The notes: generated by a model from the sequence alone, not told the origin. A DNA stretch of 64,000 nucleotides from JAFDBW01 sp963723355 (GCA_963723355.1 CAVRQQ010000014.1:1-64000), one strand, 5' to 3'. Counted from the first letter of the stretch, positions 1 to 10,294 are shown. Numbers and translations are program-made.

Positions 1-194
1 TCAGTTTTGAGTTTCGGCTTATGATTTTGCAAAACAGTCCCGTGAACCTGATTTCCGACAAGGACATATTAAACATTTTCAGTGTTATTGCGTAGCTTTT
101 TCATCCATGCGTTGTTGTCTCGTGTAATGGTTTATTTAAGGACGTGTGGAAATCTATGTGCGGCATCCAATCCTAGTAATATCCGCTCAACAGT

Positions 195-222
195 TTGACA
201 CTTGCCTTTGTAGATGTACTCT
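195..222 (+). promoter_or_regulatory. candidate sigma70 promoter for aspA
   Basis: A perfect TTGACA (195-200) is followed after 16 bases by TACTCT (217-222), about 100 bases upstream of the aspA start. The spacing is acceptable but the -10 box is a weak match. I see no other gene or clear element in bases 1-320; the sequence is AT-rich and non-coding in all frames. Confidence 0.35.
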
Positions 223-320
223 TTAGGCGTGTGATTAGTTTTGATTAACCTAAATTGTCGTCGTGCATTATAACCGGCATCGATTAGACAGGCTTGATGA
301 ACGACAAAAAAAGGAGAACG

Positions 321-2185
321 ATGATGTCACAGCTTGAAAAACTTCTGGTCAACGCCGCAAAAGCTATGGGAGTAACCCTCGAGGATTTGCAGACAATTGT
401 GAAACAGGGAGAACGAAAAAGCTATGCTGCCGGAGAATACCTTTTCCACGAATCAACACCGCGGCTCTGGGTCGGTTGGGTGGAAGAGGGCGAGATCGAG
501 ATTGTCTGCGGAGCCCAGGCAAAAGTGACCCACCTCTCGACCCTGGGCCTGGGCGCCATGATCTCTGAAGGGGCGCTCATGGACGATACGCCCCACTCCA
601 CCAGCGGCTTCACCCGGAACGGAGTCACCGTACTGCAGATTCCTCTGTCGGTCTGGCAGGAGGTACGGGAGACCAAGCCCGACATTTTCTACCGAATCGT
701 TGCCCGAATCGCGCAGCGCCAATCCGAACGGTTGCGCTATGCGGCCGACCAGATCTCTGGCAAGGCCGGGCCCGACGTCGAGCTGACGGCTGTCCGGCGA
801 GAGCACGACTCCCTCGGCGAACGGGATGTGCCGCTCTCTGCCTATTATGGTGTGCAGACCCTGCGGGCCAGGGAGAATTTTGACCTTTCCGGTTTACCTC
901 TAAGTAATTTCAAGCACTTCGTCGATGCCCTGGCATTTGTCAAGAAAGGCGCTGCCCAGGCCAACTGCGAACTGGGGGTCCTGGCCAAGGAAAAGATGGT
1001 CGCCATCTGCGCGGCCTGTGACGAAATCCTGGCCGGAAAATTCCATGAACATTTCGTAGTGGACATGATACAGGGTGGGGCAGGGACCTCCACCAATATG
1101 AATGCCAACGAGGTGATCGCCAACCGGGCGCTGGAACTCATGGGACATAACAAGGGGGAATACGAGTTCCTGCACCCAAACGACGATGTCAACTGTTCCC
1201 AGTCGACCAACGATGCCTATCCCACCGCGATCAAGCTGGCGGTCTATCTTTCATTCAGAATACTCTGGCGGCCTTGGGTGAGCTCAAGGCGGCCCTGGAG
1301 GCGAAGGAACAGGAATTCTCCCATGTTCTCAAGATGGGCCGCACCGAAAACCAGGATGCCGTGCCAATGACCCTTGGCCAGGAGTTTGGTTCCTATGCAA
1401 TGACCATCGGTACCGCCATGCACAGCATGCAGCTGGCCGCTGACGGGTTGCTGGAAATCAATATGGGCGCGACTGCTATCGGCACCGGCATCAACAGTCC
1501 GCCCGGCTATGCCGACCTGGTCACGATCAAACTGGCACAAGTGAGCGGATTGCCAGTTCGCAAAGCTGTCAACCTGGTGCAGGGCACACAGGATGCGGGG
1601 GGCTTCGTGCAGATGTCTGCGAATATGAAACGTGCCGCAGTGCAGCTGTCCAAGATCTGCAACGACCTGCGCTGGCTCTCTTCCGGGCCACGCTGCGGCC
1701 TGTATGAGATCCGTCTGCCGCCGATGCAGCCCGGTTCGTCGATCATGCCCGGCAAGGTCAACCCGGTCATCCCCGAGATGGTCAGCCAGGTCTGCTTCAC
1801 CATCATCGGCTACGATGTCACTGTGTCCATGGCCGCCGAGGCCGGCGAGCTGGAGCTGAACATGGCCGAGCCGATCATGGCCTATTGCCTGCTGCATGGC
1901 CTTATGATCCTGCGCAACGCCGCGATCACCCTGACCAGCCGCTGCATCGTCGGTATCGAGGCCAATGTCGAACGCTGCCTAGAGTACGTGCAGAACAGCA
2001 TCGGCCTGGTTACGGCACTCAACCCGGTGCTCGGTTACGAGAAATCCGCGGCTATCGCCAAGGAAGCCCTGAAAACCGGAGGCAGTGTCTACGACCTGGT
2101 CCTGGAGAAAGGCTGGCTGACCAAGGACGAACTGGATGACATGCTCAAGCCGGAGAACATGACTCAACCGCGGAGGTTGAAATAG
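321..2185 (+). CDS. aspA: aspartate ammonia-lyase with N-terminal cyclic-nucleotide-binding-like domain (one frameshift)
   Basis: Aspartase converts L-aspartate to fumarate and ammonia in the cytoplasm. The C-terminal ~460 residues match the aspartase/fumarase superfamily: GGAGTSTNMNANE, SQSTNDAYPTA, KMGRTENQDAVPMTLGQEF and the catalytic SS-loop GSSIMPGKVNPV followed by IPE, which favours aspartase over fumarase. Residues ~10-135 form a cNMP-binding-like beta-roll (SEGALMDDTPHSTS) that E. coli aspartase lacks; the phosphate-binding arginine position appears to be histidine. The frame changes at about 1251-1256 (after AVYLSF, resuming QNTLAALGELK), consistent with one missing base; both halves align with the family without a gap. 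ATG 321 is chosen because AAGGAG lies at 311-316; an upstream in-frame ATG at 294 lacks a ribosome site. The downstream secreted protein and DcuA form a likely operon, which fits aspartate-to-fumarate metabolism. Confidence 0.88.
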
Positions 2186-2293
2186 GCTCGTAGAACTTCG
2201 TGCCAGTCAGTAAGGAGAGAGCCTTCTTGCTGATGAACACCTTGGTATTAGACTGCCGGGCAATAACAATCACGCATCCATGAGGACGAAAGC

Positions 2294-2806
2294 ATGAACG
2301 CGACATTTATAAAGAAATTGTGTGGGGGAATTTTCTTTGGGATTCTGCTCCTGACGGCTGTCCCGGTAGCGGAGAGTCAGGCCGGCGAGGTCGGTGACTT
2401 CGAAGGTTCCTGGGTTGCCAATGGGACCAGGAAACTTTTCCCTTTCGGAGATCGGAAAGTCTACACGTTCGAAATCTCCGGCCACGTGAGCCTGCGGACA
2501 GAACTTGGCAAGAAGAAGAATTACTGGTCAACCTGTGTCGGTTTCGCTGATACCGTGACCGGCATGGCCGCCCGCTGCGTCTGGAAGGATCTCGACGGTC
2601 CGGAAATCTACATTACGCTGAAAAGCGATCGAATGCAGACCGACGACCAGGTAACCGGAAGCATTGTCGGCGGAACTGATCACCTTGAAGGGATCAGCGG
2701 TGATTTGTCATTCGCCTGGTTGACGGTCACTGTACAGAAGGAGGCGGGAGCAGAGTCAGTGACCGCTCAAACGCTGAACCTGACCGGTACTTACCAGGTT
2801 CCCTGA
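2294..2806 (+). CDS. small secreted protein of unknown function
   Basis: This 170-residue protein has an N-terminal signal peptide: a lysine-bearing start, a hydrophobic stretch at about 11-24 and a probable cleavage near AES-QAG. The mature part is predicted to be beta-rich, with two cysteines in WSTC and ARCVW that could pair in the periplasm. I do not recognise a catalytic motif; its repetitive glycine-rich beta pattern resembles small lipocalin-like or barrel domains, but that is only an impression. It sits between aspA and dcuA on the same strand with good ribosome sites on both sides, so it is probably co-transcribed with C4-dicarboxylate metabolism genes. Confidence 0.7.
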   Translation: MNATFIKKLCGGIFFGILLLTAVPVAESQAGEVGDFEGSWVANGTRKLFPFGDRKVYTFEISGHVSLRTELGKKKNYWSTCVGFADTVTGMAARCVWKDLDGPEIYITLKSDRMQTDDQVTGSIVGGTDHLEGISGDLSFAWLTVTVQKEAGAESVTAQTLNLTGTYQVP

Positions 2807-2861
2807 GAGAGGAGTCCCGGTGTTGCATAACGATGCCTGGGCCTGAATAAGGAGAGTTGAC

Positions 2862-4169
2862 ATGTGGATTGTTGAACTGTTGGTCGTGTTGTTTTTTATC
2901 TGGCTGGGTGCACGACTGGGGAGTATCGGCATCGGTTTTGCCGGCGGCTTTGGCGTCCTGATCCTCGCAGTGTTCTTTGGCCTGAAGCCGGGCAGCATCC
3001 CTGTCGATGTCATCCTCATCATCATGGGGGTGATTTCCGCTATTGCCGCGATGCAAGTGGCCGGGGGGCTTGATTACCTGGTACATATCGCCGCCAAAAT
3101 TCTGAAAAGCAACCCCAAGTACATCACCTTTCTCGCACCTCTGGTAACCTACACCATGACCATGTTCGCCGGTACCGGTCACACGGCTTTTTCGACCCTC
3201 CCGGTGATTGCGGAAGTCGCCAAGCGCGAAGGGATACGGCCGTCGCGGCCGCTCTCCATCGCCACCGTCGGTGCACAGATCGGCATCACTGCATCGCCGA
3301 TTTCTGCGGCCGTGGTCTTTTTTTCCAGCGAGCTGGAAAAATACGGCGTCGATTACGTACAGCTGCTGATGATCGCCATCCCGAGCAGTTTTATCGCTGT
3401 CATGCTCGGTGCCTTTATCGCCAATTTTCTGGGCAAGGATCTGAAGGACGACCCGGTTTACCAGGACCGCCTGGCCAAGGGCTTGATCTCGATGGATAGT
3501 AAGGATGATCAGCAGGTGGAGATTTCGCCGGAAGCAAAACGGGCGGTGATGATTTTCGGTATCAGCATTTTCGCCGTGGTCTCCTATGCCATGGCCATCA
3601 GCTCGACCTTCAACCTGATCGAGAACCCGATCCTCGAGCGTGACCATGCAATCATCACCTTCATGCTCGGTGCGGCGACACTGATCACCCTGTTCTGTAA
3701 AGTCGATGCGAAGAACATCCTCAACGCAGCGACCTTCAAGTCGGGGATGAGCGCTTGCATCTGTGTGCTCGGGGTGGCCTGGCTCGGCACGACTTTTGTC
3801 GCCGCGCACATGGAGGAGATCAACGTGTTTGCCGGGGCCTTACTCACAAAATACCCGTGGATGCTGGCCGTGGTGCTCTTCTTTGCCGCCATGCTGCTCT
3901 ACTCGCAGGCCGCAACCACCAAGGCGCTGATGCCGGCCGCTCTGGCGCTTGGCGTCAGCCCGGTTGCAGCTATCGCTGCTTTTGCCTCGGTGAGCGCCCT
4001 GTTCATTCTGCCAACCTATCCGACTTTGCTGGCCGCGGTCGAATTTGATGATACTGGTTCGACCCGGGTTGGCAAATATGTCTTTGACCATCCGTTTTTG
4101 ATCCCCGGTGTCTGCACCATAGCTTTTGCCGTGGCCCTGGGGTTCGTTTTCGGAGGTCTGATTCTGTAA
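2862..4169 (+). CDS. dcuA: anaerobic C4-dicarboxylate transporter, DcuA/DcuB family
   Basis: The 435-residue, highly hydrophobic protein shows the Dcu family pattern from its first residues (LVVLFFIWLGARLGSIGIG) and the conserved segment TMFAGTGHTAFSTLPVIAEVA, followed by VGAQIGITASPISAAVVFF. About ten to twelve membrane segments are visible. Dcu carriers exchange or take up aspartate, fumarate, malate and succinate across the inner membrane. AAGGAG (2849-2854) precedes ATG 2862. The location behind aspA parallels the aspA-dcuA unit of enterobacteria and supports coupled aspartate/fumarate uptake and deamination under anaerobic conditions. DcuA cannot be separated from DcuB by sequence reading alone. 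Confidence 0.9.
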   Translation: MWIVELLVVLFFIWLGARLGSIGIGFAGGFGVLILAVFFGLKPGSIPVDVILIIMGVISAIAAMQVAGGLDYLVHIAAKILKSNPKYITFLAPLVTYTMTMFAGTGHTAFSTLPVIAEVAKREGIRPSRPLSIATVGAQIGITASPISAAVVFFSSELEKYGVDYVQLLMIAIPSSFIAVMLGAFIANFLGKDLKDDPVYQDRLAKGLISMDSKDDQQVEISPEAKRAVMIFGISIFAVVSYAMAISSTFNLIENPILERDHAIITFMLGAATLITLFCKVDAKNILNAATFKSGMSACICVLGVAWLGTTFVAAHMEEINVFAGALLTKYPWMLAVVLFFAAMLLYSQAATTKALMPAALALGVSPVAAIAAFASVSALFILPTYPTLLAAVEFDDTGSTRVGKYVFDHPFLIPGVCTIAFAVALGFVFGGLIL

Positions 4170-4381
4170 CTGAATAGAGACTGAACTGAAGAGGGCAAAT
4201 AATATCCATTTATCCGAATTCCTGACCTCAGGGGCAGGGCAAGTGTTTAAAAATGTGTAATGAGTCAATTTATTGGTGGTAATTAAGTTCTTTAATACAT
4301 AAAATAATCCGTTAAAAATTAACCCTTCTCGCCTGTAAAAGTCGGAGTCAACATACGATGTACCGACAGGAGTCTACCGAA

Positions 4382-5584
4382 ATGAACCAGAAGACCACCC
4401 TCCTTGGCCAGTTGTCCGTATCCCTCACCCTGGGCTTGATTGCCATAACAGCACTGACCTTGACCGCCTGTAAGAAAGAGGAAGTCACAGCGCCGCCGGT
4501 CCCGGTTGAGGTGAACGCCATCAAGGTCGAGCCGCAGACCGTCCCGGTGACCACGTCCTTCGTCGCTCAGGTGGAAAGCTCCCACCAGGTTGAAATCAGG
4601 GCTCGGGTCAACGGCTTTCTCGAGAAGATCCTGTACCGGGAAGGGGAGGTGGTCAAGCAGGGGCAGACCCTCTTCCTGATGGACAAGAAACCGTTTGTTG
4701 CCCAGGTCGAGGCGGCGCGCGGCGCCCTGGAAAACCACAAGGCGCAGCTCTGGACGGCGCAGGCCAACCTGAACCGCATCCAGCCTCTGACTGAACTCGA
4801 TGCCGCAAGCAAGAGCGACCTTGACAATGCCATCGGTGCGGTCAAATCTGCCGAGGCGGCTGTCCATTCAGCCCAGGCCCGTCTCGATGACGCAGAAATC
4901 AATCTCGGCTACACCGTGATCAAGTCTCCAGTGACCGGTGTCACCGGGCAAGCCCTGGTCCGCGAGGGCACCTACCTGACCGCCGGTCCCGGTGGAAATT
5001 TGAGCTACGTGGCCCAACTCGACCCGATCTGGGTCAACTTCAGCGTCTCACAGAACCAGCTGGTCGCCGCCCGGCAGCAGGAAGCTGCCGGCCTTATGGT
5101 TCCTCCGCCCAACAGCGAATATGTCGTCGAAATCGAGCTCTCCGGGGGTGAAAAATATCCACATAGCGGCAAGCTCAGCTTTGTCGATCCGTCATTCAAT
5201 ACCGATACCGGAACCTTCCTGGTGCGCGCCGAACTGCCCAATCCGGATGCCAAACTTCAACCCGGAATGTTTGTCGAGGCAACAGCCACGGGGGCCATGC
5301 GCCCAAACGCCCTGGTCGTCCCACAGCGGGCGGTGCAGCAAACGGCCAACGGTCATGTTGTTTTTCTGGTCAGCAGTGAGGGGACGGCGGAGGTTCGCCC
5401 GGTCTTCGTCGGCGACTGGCTCGGGCAGGACTGGATCATCGAAAAGGGGCTCAAGCCCGGTGATGAAATTATCACTGACGGGTTCCAGCGCCTCGCACCC
5501 GGAGCAGCGGTCAAAGTGGTCGCCGCGGCCTTGGAGAACAAGACCAAAACCACCGAAGCCGCCGCCACCGCGGAAAAAAAATAG
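4382..5584 (+). CDS. RND efflux periplasmic adaptor lipoprotein (AcrA/MexA family)
   Basis: This 400-residue membrane-fusion protein bridges an inner-membrane RND pump and an outer-membrane channel. A lipoprotein signal ends at LTAC, with Cys30 as lipidation site. The adaptor body follows: beta-barrel/lipoyl segments (VEIRARVNGFLEKILYREGE), a helical hairpin at about 105-165 (ARGALENHKAQLWTAQANL), the second lipoyl half (INLGYTVIKSPVTGVTG) and the barrel with RAVQQTANG near the C-terminus. I chose ATG 4382 because it gives a normal lipoprotein signal; ATG 4358 is possible. It is the first gene of a three-gene pump operon, ending 12 bases before the RND pump gene. Confidence 0.9.
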   Translation: MNQKTTLLGQLSVSLTLGLIAITALTLTACKKEEVTAPPVPVEVNAIKVEPQTVPVTTSFVAQVESSHQVEIRARVNGFLEKILYREGEVVKQGQTLFLMDKKPFVAQVEAARGALENHKAQLWTAQANLNRIQPLTELDAASKSDLDNAIGAVKSAEAAVHSAQARLDDAEINLGYTVIKSPVTGVTGQALVREGTYLTAGPGGNLSYVAQLDPIWVNFSVSQNQLVAARQQEAAGLMVPPPNSEYVVEIELSGGEKYPHSGKLSFVDPSFNTDTGTFLVRAELPNPDAKLQPGMFVEATATGAMRPNALVVPQRAVQQTANGHVVFLVSSEGTAEVRPVFVGDWLGQDWIIEKGLKPGDEIITDGFQRLAPGAAVKVVAAALENKTKTTEAAATAEKK

Positions 5585-5596
5585 GCGAGGTCCATC

Positions 5597-8500
5597 ATGG
5601 CAAGTTTTTTTATCGATAGACCCGTCTTAGCGGCGGTCATCTCAATTATAATTACCCTGGGCGGGTTCGTGGCGATGAAGTCAACCCCGGTTGCCCAGTA
5701 TCCGGATATTGCGCCACCGACCGTACAGGTCACAGCAGTGTACCCCGGCGCAACCGCCGAGGTCATCGCCAACACCGTGGCTGCACCGATTGAAGCCCAG
5801 GTCAACGGCGTCGATGACATGAGCTACATGCTCTCGACCAGTTCCTCGTCTGGCAACATGACCCTGACCGTGACCTTCGAGCCCGGGACAGATCCCGACC
5901 AGGCCCAGGTCAACGTGCAGAACCGGGTCAGCCAGGCCAGCGCCCAGCTGCCGGAGATCGTCGCCAAGCAGGGTGTCCTCGTGCAGAAGCGCTCCAACGC
6001 CTTCATGATGGTCATCAGCTTCTACTCCGAGGATGACCGCTACGATTCAACCTACCTGGGCAACTACGTCAACCTCTACCTGCTCGATGCCATCAAGCGC
6101 ATCCCCGGCGCCAACCTGTCCGGCATGATGCCGACGCCGGACATCGCCATGCGGATCTGGCTCAAACCCGACCGCCTGGCGCAGATGGGTCTGACCTCCA
6201 GTGACGTCACCAACGCCATCAAGGGACAGAACCAGGCCTTCGGCGTCGGCCAGATCGGCCAGGTGCCGACCACGGAAGGCACCCAGCAGAGTTTCGTGGT
6301 CACCTCCCAGGGGATGCTCACCGACCCCGCTGAATTTGACGAGATCATCCTCCGCACCGACGCTAACGGCGCCGCCATCGTTCGCCTCAAGGATGTCGGA
6401 CATGCCGAGCTCGGTTCCAAGGATTACTCCCTGCAGTCCAAGATCAACGGCAAAACGTCCGCCAACATGGCCGTCTACCAGCAAGCCGGGGCCAATGCCA
6501 TCGAGACAGCAAACCGGGTCCGCGCCCTGATCGACGAAATTGAGCCAAGCTTTCCGGATGGCCTTACCTACAAGATCGTGCTCGACACCAGCAAGTTCAC
6601 CGAGGCCTCGATCGAAAAGGTCGTGCACACCTTCTTCGAGGCGGTCATCCTGGTGGTGCTGGTGGTCTTCCTCTTCCTGCAGAGCTTCCGGGCGACCATC
6701 ATTCCGATCATAGCCGTGCCGATCTGCATCGTCGGTACCTATATCGGCATCTACATGCTCGGCTTCTCCACCAATATGCTCACCCTGTTTGGCATGATCC
6801 TGGCGATCGGCCTGGTGGTCGATGATGCCATTATCGTCGTCGAGAGTGTCGAGCACAGCATGGCAACCCTCGGTATGAATGCGAGGGAAGCCTCGGTGAA
6901 GGCGATGGAAGAGTTGGCCGGAGCGCTGATTGCAATCGTGCTGGTGCTGGTCTCGGTTTTTCTGCCGGTTGCCTTCCTCGGCGGTATGACTGGCACCCTC
7001 TACAAACAGTTTGCCATTACCATCGCTATCGCTATGGTGATTTCCGGGGTCGTCGCCCTGACCCTCTCGCCGGCCCTGGCGGCGCGTATTCTCAAGCCGG
7101 GACATCATGAGAAAAAGTGGTTTTTCAGGAAGTTTGAAGACGGCTTTACCTGGATTACCAACGTCTATGTGGCCGGCGTACGCTGGCTGCTCAATCACAA
7201 GCTGATCGGCATGCTGATGTTCGGCGGCGTGCTGTTTGCAACAGTCACTCTTTTCCGCATTGTACCGGGCAGCTTCGTCCCCGCGGAAGACCAGGGCTAT
7301 ATCTTCGTTGCCAGCATCATGCCCGATGCCGCCAGCATGGAGCGGACCGCGGCCGTCAGCGACGAGGCGGTCAAGATGCTGCTGGAAAACCCGGCGCTGA
7401 ATGCGATCACGCAAATCGACGGCTACAGCCTCATCGACAGCCAGAATAAGACCAATACGTCATCATTTTTCGCCTCGCTCAAGGATTACGGAGAACGTAA
7501 GGGTGAAGCAGGAACAGCCTTTGCCGTGATCGACGATGCGCGCAAGAAGCTGGCCGGTGTCAAGGAGAGCATTCTCATCCCCCTGAACCCGCCATCGATC
7601 CCGGGTTTGGGCACCACCGGCGGTTTCGAATTCTACATCCAGAGCATGGGCAGCGGCAGTCCGCAGGACCTGCAGAAGCTGACCAAGCAGTTCGTGGCCA
7701 AGGCCCGCGAGGACAAAACCCTGGCCGGAGTCTCCACGACCTTCTCGGCTTCGGAGCAGCAGCTCTATTTCGATCTCGACCGCGCGCGCGCTGAAATTCT
7801 CGGCGTCCCGGTTTCTGACGTCTACCAGACCCTGCAGGCTTATTTCGGCTCCTCCTACGTATCGCAATTCGTCGAATTCGGCCGGATCTGGCAGGTCATC
7901 ATTCAGGCAGAACCTGAATATCGCGATGAGCCTCTGGATTTTGAACAGATTTACGTGCGTTCGAAAAACGGCAGTATGATCCCGCTCTCGGCCCTGGCCA
8001 CGGTCCGCTACGTCGCCGGTCCTGGGCTGCTGCCGCGCTTCAACGGCTTTCCGGCGGCCAAGCTGACCGGCAGCCAGGCTCCCGGCTACAGCACCGGACA
8101 GGCGATCACGGCCATGGAGTCGATCGCCGCCGAAGTGCTCCCTTCCGGCTACGGTTTTGCCTGGGCCGGCCAGGCCTTCGAGGAGAAGAAGTCAGGCGGG
8201 ACCTCGAGCTCCGCCTTCATCTTCGGCCTGATCATGGTCTTCCTGATCCTGGCGGCCCAGTACGAGAAATGGTCGCTGCCGGTCGGCGTGGTCATGGCCG
8301 TCCCCTTCGCCGTCTGCGGCGCCTTGCTGATGACATGGGGACGAGGGCTGGAAAATGATGTCTATTTCCAGGTCGGCCTGGTCACCCTGGTCGGACTGGC
8401 GGCCAAGAACGCCATCCTGATCATCGAGTTTGCCGTGGAGAACCTGCATAATGGAATGGAAGTCAACGAAGCGGCTATCGAGGCGGCTCGCCTGCGATTA

Positions 8501-8752
8501 AGACCGATTGTCATGACCTCGCTGGCCTTTATCCTCGGCTGCGTACCGATGGCGATCGCCACCGGCGCCGGTGCCAACAGTCTACACGCAATCGGTACCG
8601 GGGTGATCGGCGGCATGCTCGCCTCCACCTGTATTGCCTCGTTCTTCGTGCCGCTGTTTTTCGTGGTGCTCGAGAACGCCACCGGATTGTTCAGCCGGAA
8701 AAAGAAACCTGTTACAGAGGCTGTAGACCAAGGAGGTGACCATCATGCGTAA
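5597..8752 (+). CDS. RND multidrug efflux pump, HAE1 family (AcrB/MexB type)
   Basis: At 1051 residues this has the normal AcrB length. It begins with the characteristic MASFFIDRPVLAAVISI and TPVAQYPDIAPPTVQV. The proton-relay aspartates are present in the fourth membrane helix (GLVVDDAIIVVE, D409 and D410), and the partner lysine in the tenth (VGLAAKNAILIIEFA, about K937). Two large periplasmic loops lie between the membrane blocks. Such pumps export hydrophobic or amphiphilic compounds, driven by proton influx, together with the adaptor and the outer-membrane factor. GAGGT precedes ATG 5597. The 3' end overlaps the outer-membrane gene start by 8 bases, consistent with translational coupling. 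Substrate range cannot be read from sequence. Confidence 0.95.
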   Translation: MASFFIDRPVLAAVISIIITLGGFVAMKSTPVAQYPDIAPPTVQVTAVYPGATAEVIANTVAAPIEAQVNGVDDMSYMLSTSSSSGNMTLTVTFEPGTDPDQAQVNVQNRVSQASAQLPEIVAKQGVLVQKRSNAFMMVISFYSEDDRYDSTYLGNYVNLYLLDAIKRIPGANLSGMMPTPDIAMRIWLKPDRLAQMGLTSSDVTNAIKGQNQAFGVGQIGQVPTTEGTQQSFVVTSQGMLTDPAEFDEIILRTDANGAAIVRLKDVGHAELGSKDYSLQSKINGKTSANMAVYQQAGANAIETANRVRALIDEIEPSFPDGLTYKIVLDTSKFTEASIEKVVHTFFEAVILVVLVVFLFLQSFRATIIPIIAVPICIVGTYIGIYMLGFSTNMLTLFGMILAIGLVVDDAIIVVESVEHSMATLGMNAREASVKAMEELAGALIAIVLVLVSVFLPVAFLGGMTGTLYKQFAITIAIAMVISGVVALTLSPALAARILKPGHHEKKWFFRKFEDGFTWITNVYVAGVRWLLNHKLIGMLMFGGVLFATVTLFRIVPGSFVPAEDQGYIFVASIMPDAASMERTAAVSDEAVKMLLENPALNAITQIDGYSLIDSQNKTNTSSFFASLKDYGERKGEAGTAFAVIDDARKKLAGVKESILIPLNPPSIPGLGTTGGFEFYIQSMGSGSPQDLQKLTKQFVAKAREDKTLAGVSTTFSASEQQLYFDLDRARAEILGVPVSDVYQTLQAYFGSSYVSQFVEFGRIWQVIIQAEPEYRDEPLDFEQIYVRSKNGSMIPLSALATVRYVAGPGLLPRFNGFPAAKLTGSQAPGYSTGQAITAMESIAAEVLPSGYGFAWAGQAFEEKKSGGTSSSAFIFGLIMVFLILAAQYEKWSLPVGVVMAVPFAVCGALLMTWGRGLENDVYFQVGLVTLVGLAAKNAILIIEFAVENLHNGMEVNEAAIEAARLRLRPIVMTSLAFILGCVPMAIATGAGANSLHAIGTGVIGGMLASTCIASFFVPLFFVVLENATGLFSRKKKPVTEAVDQGGDHHA

Positions 8753-10196
8753 CTCTTTGCTTGCCAGTCTTGTCCTGCTGCTCCTGTGTGCTTGCACCAT
8801 CGGCCCCGATTACGTAAAGCCAACGGTCGAAACTCCCTCTGCGTGGACGGTCTCCTACGATGCTGCTGCGGACCTGGTCAACACCGCCTGGTGGCAGCAG
8901 TTCAACGATCCGGTCCTCGACGAGCTGATCACTACGGCGCTGGCCGATAATCTTGATATCAAGGCTGCTACGGCCCGGGTCGATCAATTCCTCGGTCAAT
9001 ACCGAACCACTCGATCCGAGTACTTCCCGCAAATCGGCGCCTCAGCCAGCGCGTACCGGCAAAAGGATACGGAGACGGGGCTGTTTCCCGGCGATAATGA
9101 CGATTACAGCTCTTACCAGGGCGCGCTCAACGCGACCTGGGAAATCGATCTGTGGGGGAGAATCCGTCGTTTGAATGAAGCGGCTCAAGCTGAGATCCTT
9201 GCCAGCGAGGCTGGGCGCCGTACTGTCCTGCTGACGCTGGTGAGCAATGTTGCCAACAGTTACCTGACTCTGCGTGGTCTTGACCGCCAACTGGAGATTG
9301 CCCGTGAAACTGAACAGGCTTATGCCGAGTCGTTGCGGATCTTCAATCTGCGTCATGATTATGGTACCGTTTCGCAGGTCGAGGTCAGCCAGGTCGAATC
9401 AGAATACGAAACTGCCCGACAGGCCATTCCGCAGATTGAAGGCTTGATCTCTCAGCAGGAGCACCTGCTCTCTGTTCTGCTCGGCCGCAACCCGCAAACC
9501 ATTCCGCGTGGCAAAAGTATCGATGAGCTGACTATACCCGGCATTCCAGCCGAACTTCCCTCGGAACTGCTTGAACAGCGCCCTGACATCATCCAGGCCG
9601 AACAAGCACTGATTGCTGCCAACGCCCAGATCGGAGTGGCCCGTGCGCTTTACTTCCCGCGCGTAGCGCTGACCGGCGCTTATGGTACGGCCAGTATCCA
9701 CTCCGATGACCTGTTTAAGGGCCCGTCGGCAATCTGGCAACTCGGTGGTGACGTTTTGGCGCCCATCTTCACCTTCGGGGCGATCGAAGGGCAGGTCATG
9801 ACCTCTGAGGCTGCTCAGCGTGAAGCCTTATACCGTTATCAGCAGTCGATTATTGCCGGCTTCCGTGATGTCGAGGATGCCCTGGTGGCAACCACCAAGG
9901 GACGTGAAGTGCAAGCTGCCAAAGGGCGCAGGGTCAGCGCGCTGCAAACCTATGCGCAACTCGCCGGATACCAATACGATGCCGGGACCACCAGCTATCT
10001 GCAGGTCCTCGACGCCAACCGCAGCCTCTTCTCCGGACAGCTTGACTACGTGCAAACCCAGACTGCAGTGTTGACCAGCCTGGTCGATGTCTACCGGGCC
10101 ATGGGAGGAGGTTGGATTGACGTGGCGGACAGAGAGACGGGAACTGCCGTGGATACCTCTGAGCAGGAGGTGGCCGCTCAGCCAGCGACTAAATAA
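8745..10196 (+). CDS. outer-membrane efflux lipoprotein, OprM/NodT family
   Basis: The 483-residue protein carries a lipoprotein signal ending in LCAC (Cys17), followed by the family start TIGPDYVKP. Two internally repeated TolC-type helical segments are visible, including WEIDLWGRIRRLNEAAQAE, LRGLDRQLEIARETEQAYAES and PAELPSELLEQRPDIIQAEQ. It forms the outer-membrane exit duct of the upstream AcrA-AcrB-like pair. The start at ATG 8745 is set by an almost perfect Shine-Dalgarno AAGGAGGTGA at 8730-8739; the longer in-frame start at 8736 is unlikely. A strong terminator follows the gene. Confidence 0.93.
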   Translation: MRNSLLASLVLLLLCACTIGPDYVKPTVETPSAWTVSYDAAADLVNTAWWQQFNDPVLDELITTALADNLDIKAATARVDQFLGQYRTTRSEYFPQIGASASAYRQKDTETGLFPGDNDDYSSYQGALNATWEIDLWGRIRRLNEAAQAEILASEAGRRTVLLTLVSNVANSYLTLRGLDRQLEIARETEQAYAESLRIFNLRHDYGTVSQVEVSQVESEYETARQAIPQIEGLISQQEHLLSVLLGRNPQTIPRGKSIDELTIPGIPAELPSELLEQRPDIIQAEQALIAANAQIGVARALYFPRVALTGAYGTASIHSDDLFKGPSAIWQLGGDVLAPIFTFGAIEGQVMTSEAAQREALYRYQQSIIAGFRDVEDALVATTKGREVQAAKGRRVSALQTYAQLAGYQYDAGTTSYLQVLDANRSLFSGQLDYVQTQTAVLTSLVDVYRAMGGGWIDVADRETGTAVDTSEQEVAAQPATK

Positions 10197-10257
10197 CCTG
10201 ACTGTTCCGGCAGGAGAGAGTCAACACCGGTTGTTACAATAACAAACCGAAAGAAAA

Positions 10258-10294
10258 AGCCCTGAAGAAAAAATCTTCAGGGCTGTTTTGTTTG
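10258..10294 (+). terminator. rho-independent terminator after the RND operon
   Basis: An 11-bp perfect inverted repeat (AGCCCTGAAGA at 10258-10268, TCTTCAGGGCT at 10274-10284) with a five-base A loop is followed by a T-rich tract, GTTTTGTTTG. An A-rich run precedes it, so it may also act on the convergent ABC-transporter operon from the minus strand. Confidence 0.9.

Noticed and set aside
2727..3809. 360-codon open frame on the minus strand
   Set aside because: Antisense shadow of dcuA with unlikely composition and no ribosome site.
6047..7414. 455-codon open frame on the minus strand
   Set aside because: It is antisense to the RND pump gene, rich in His/Asp/Gly as expected from the mirror of GC-biased codons, and resembles no family.
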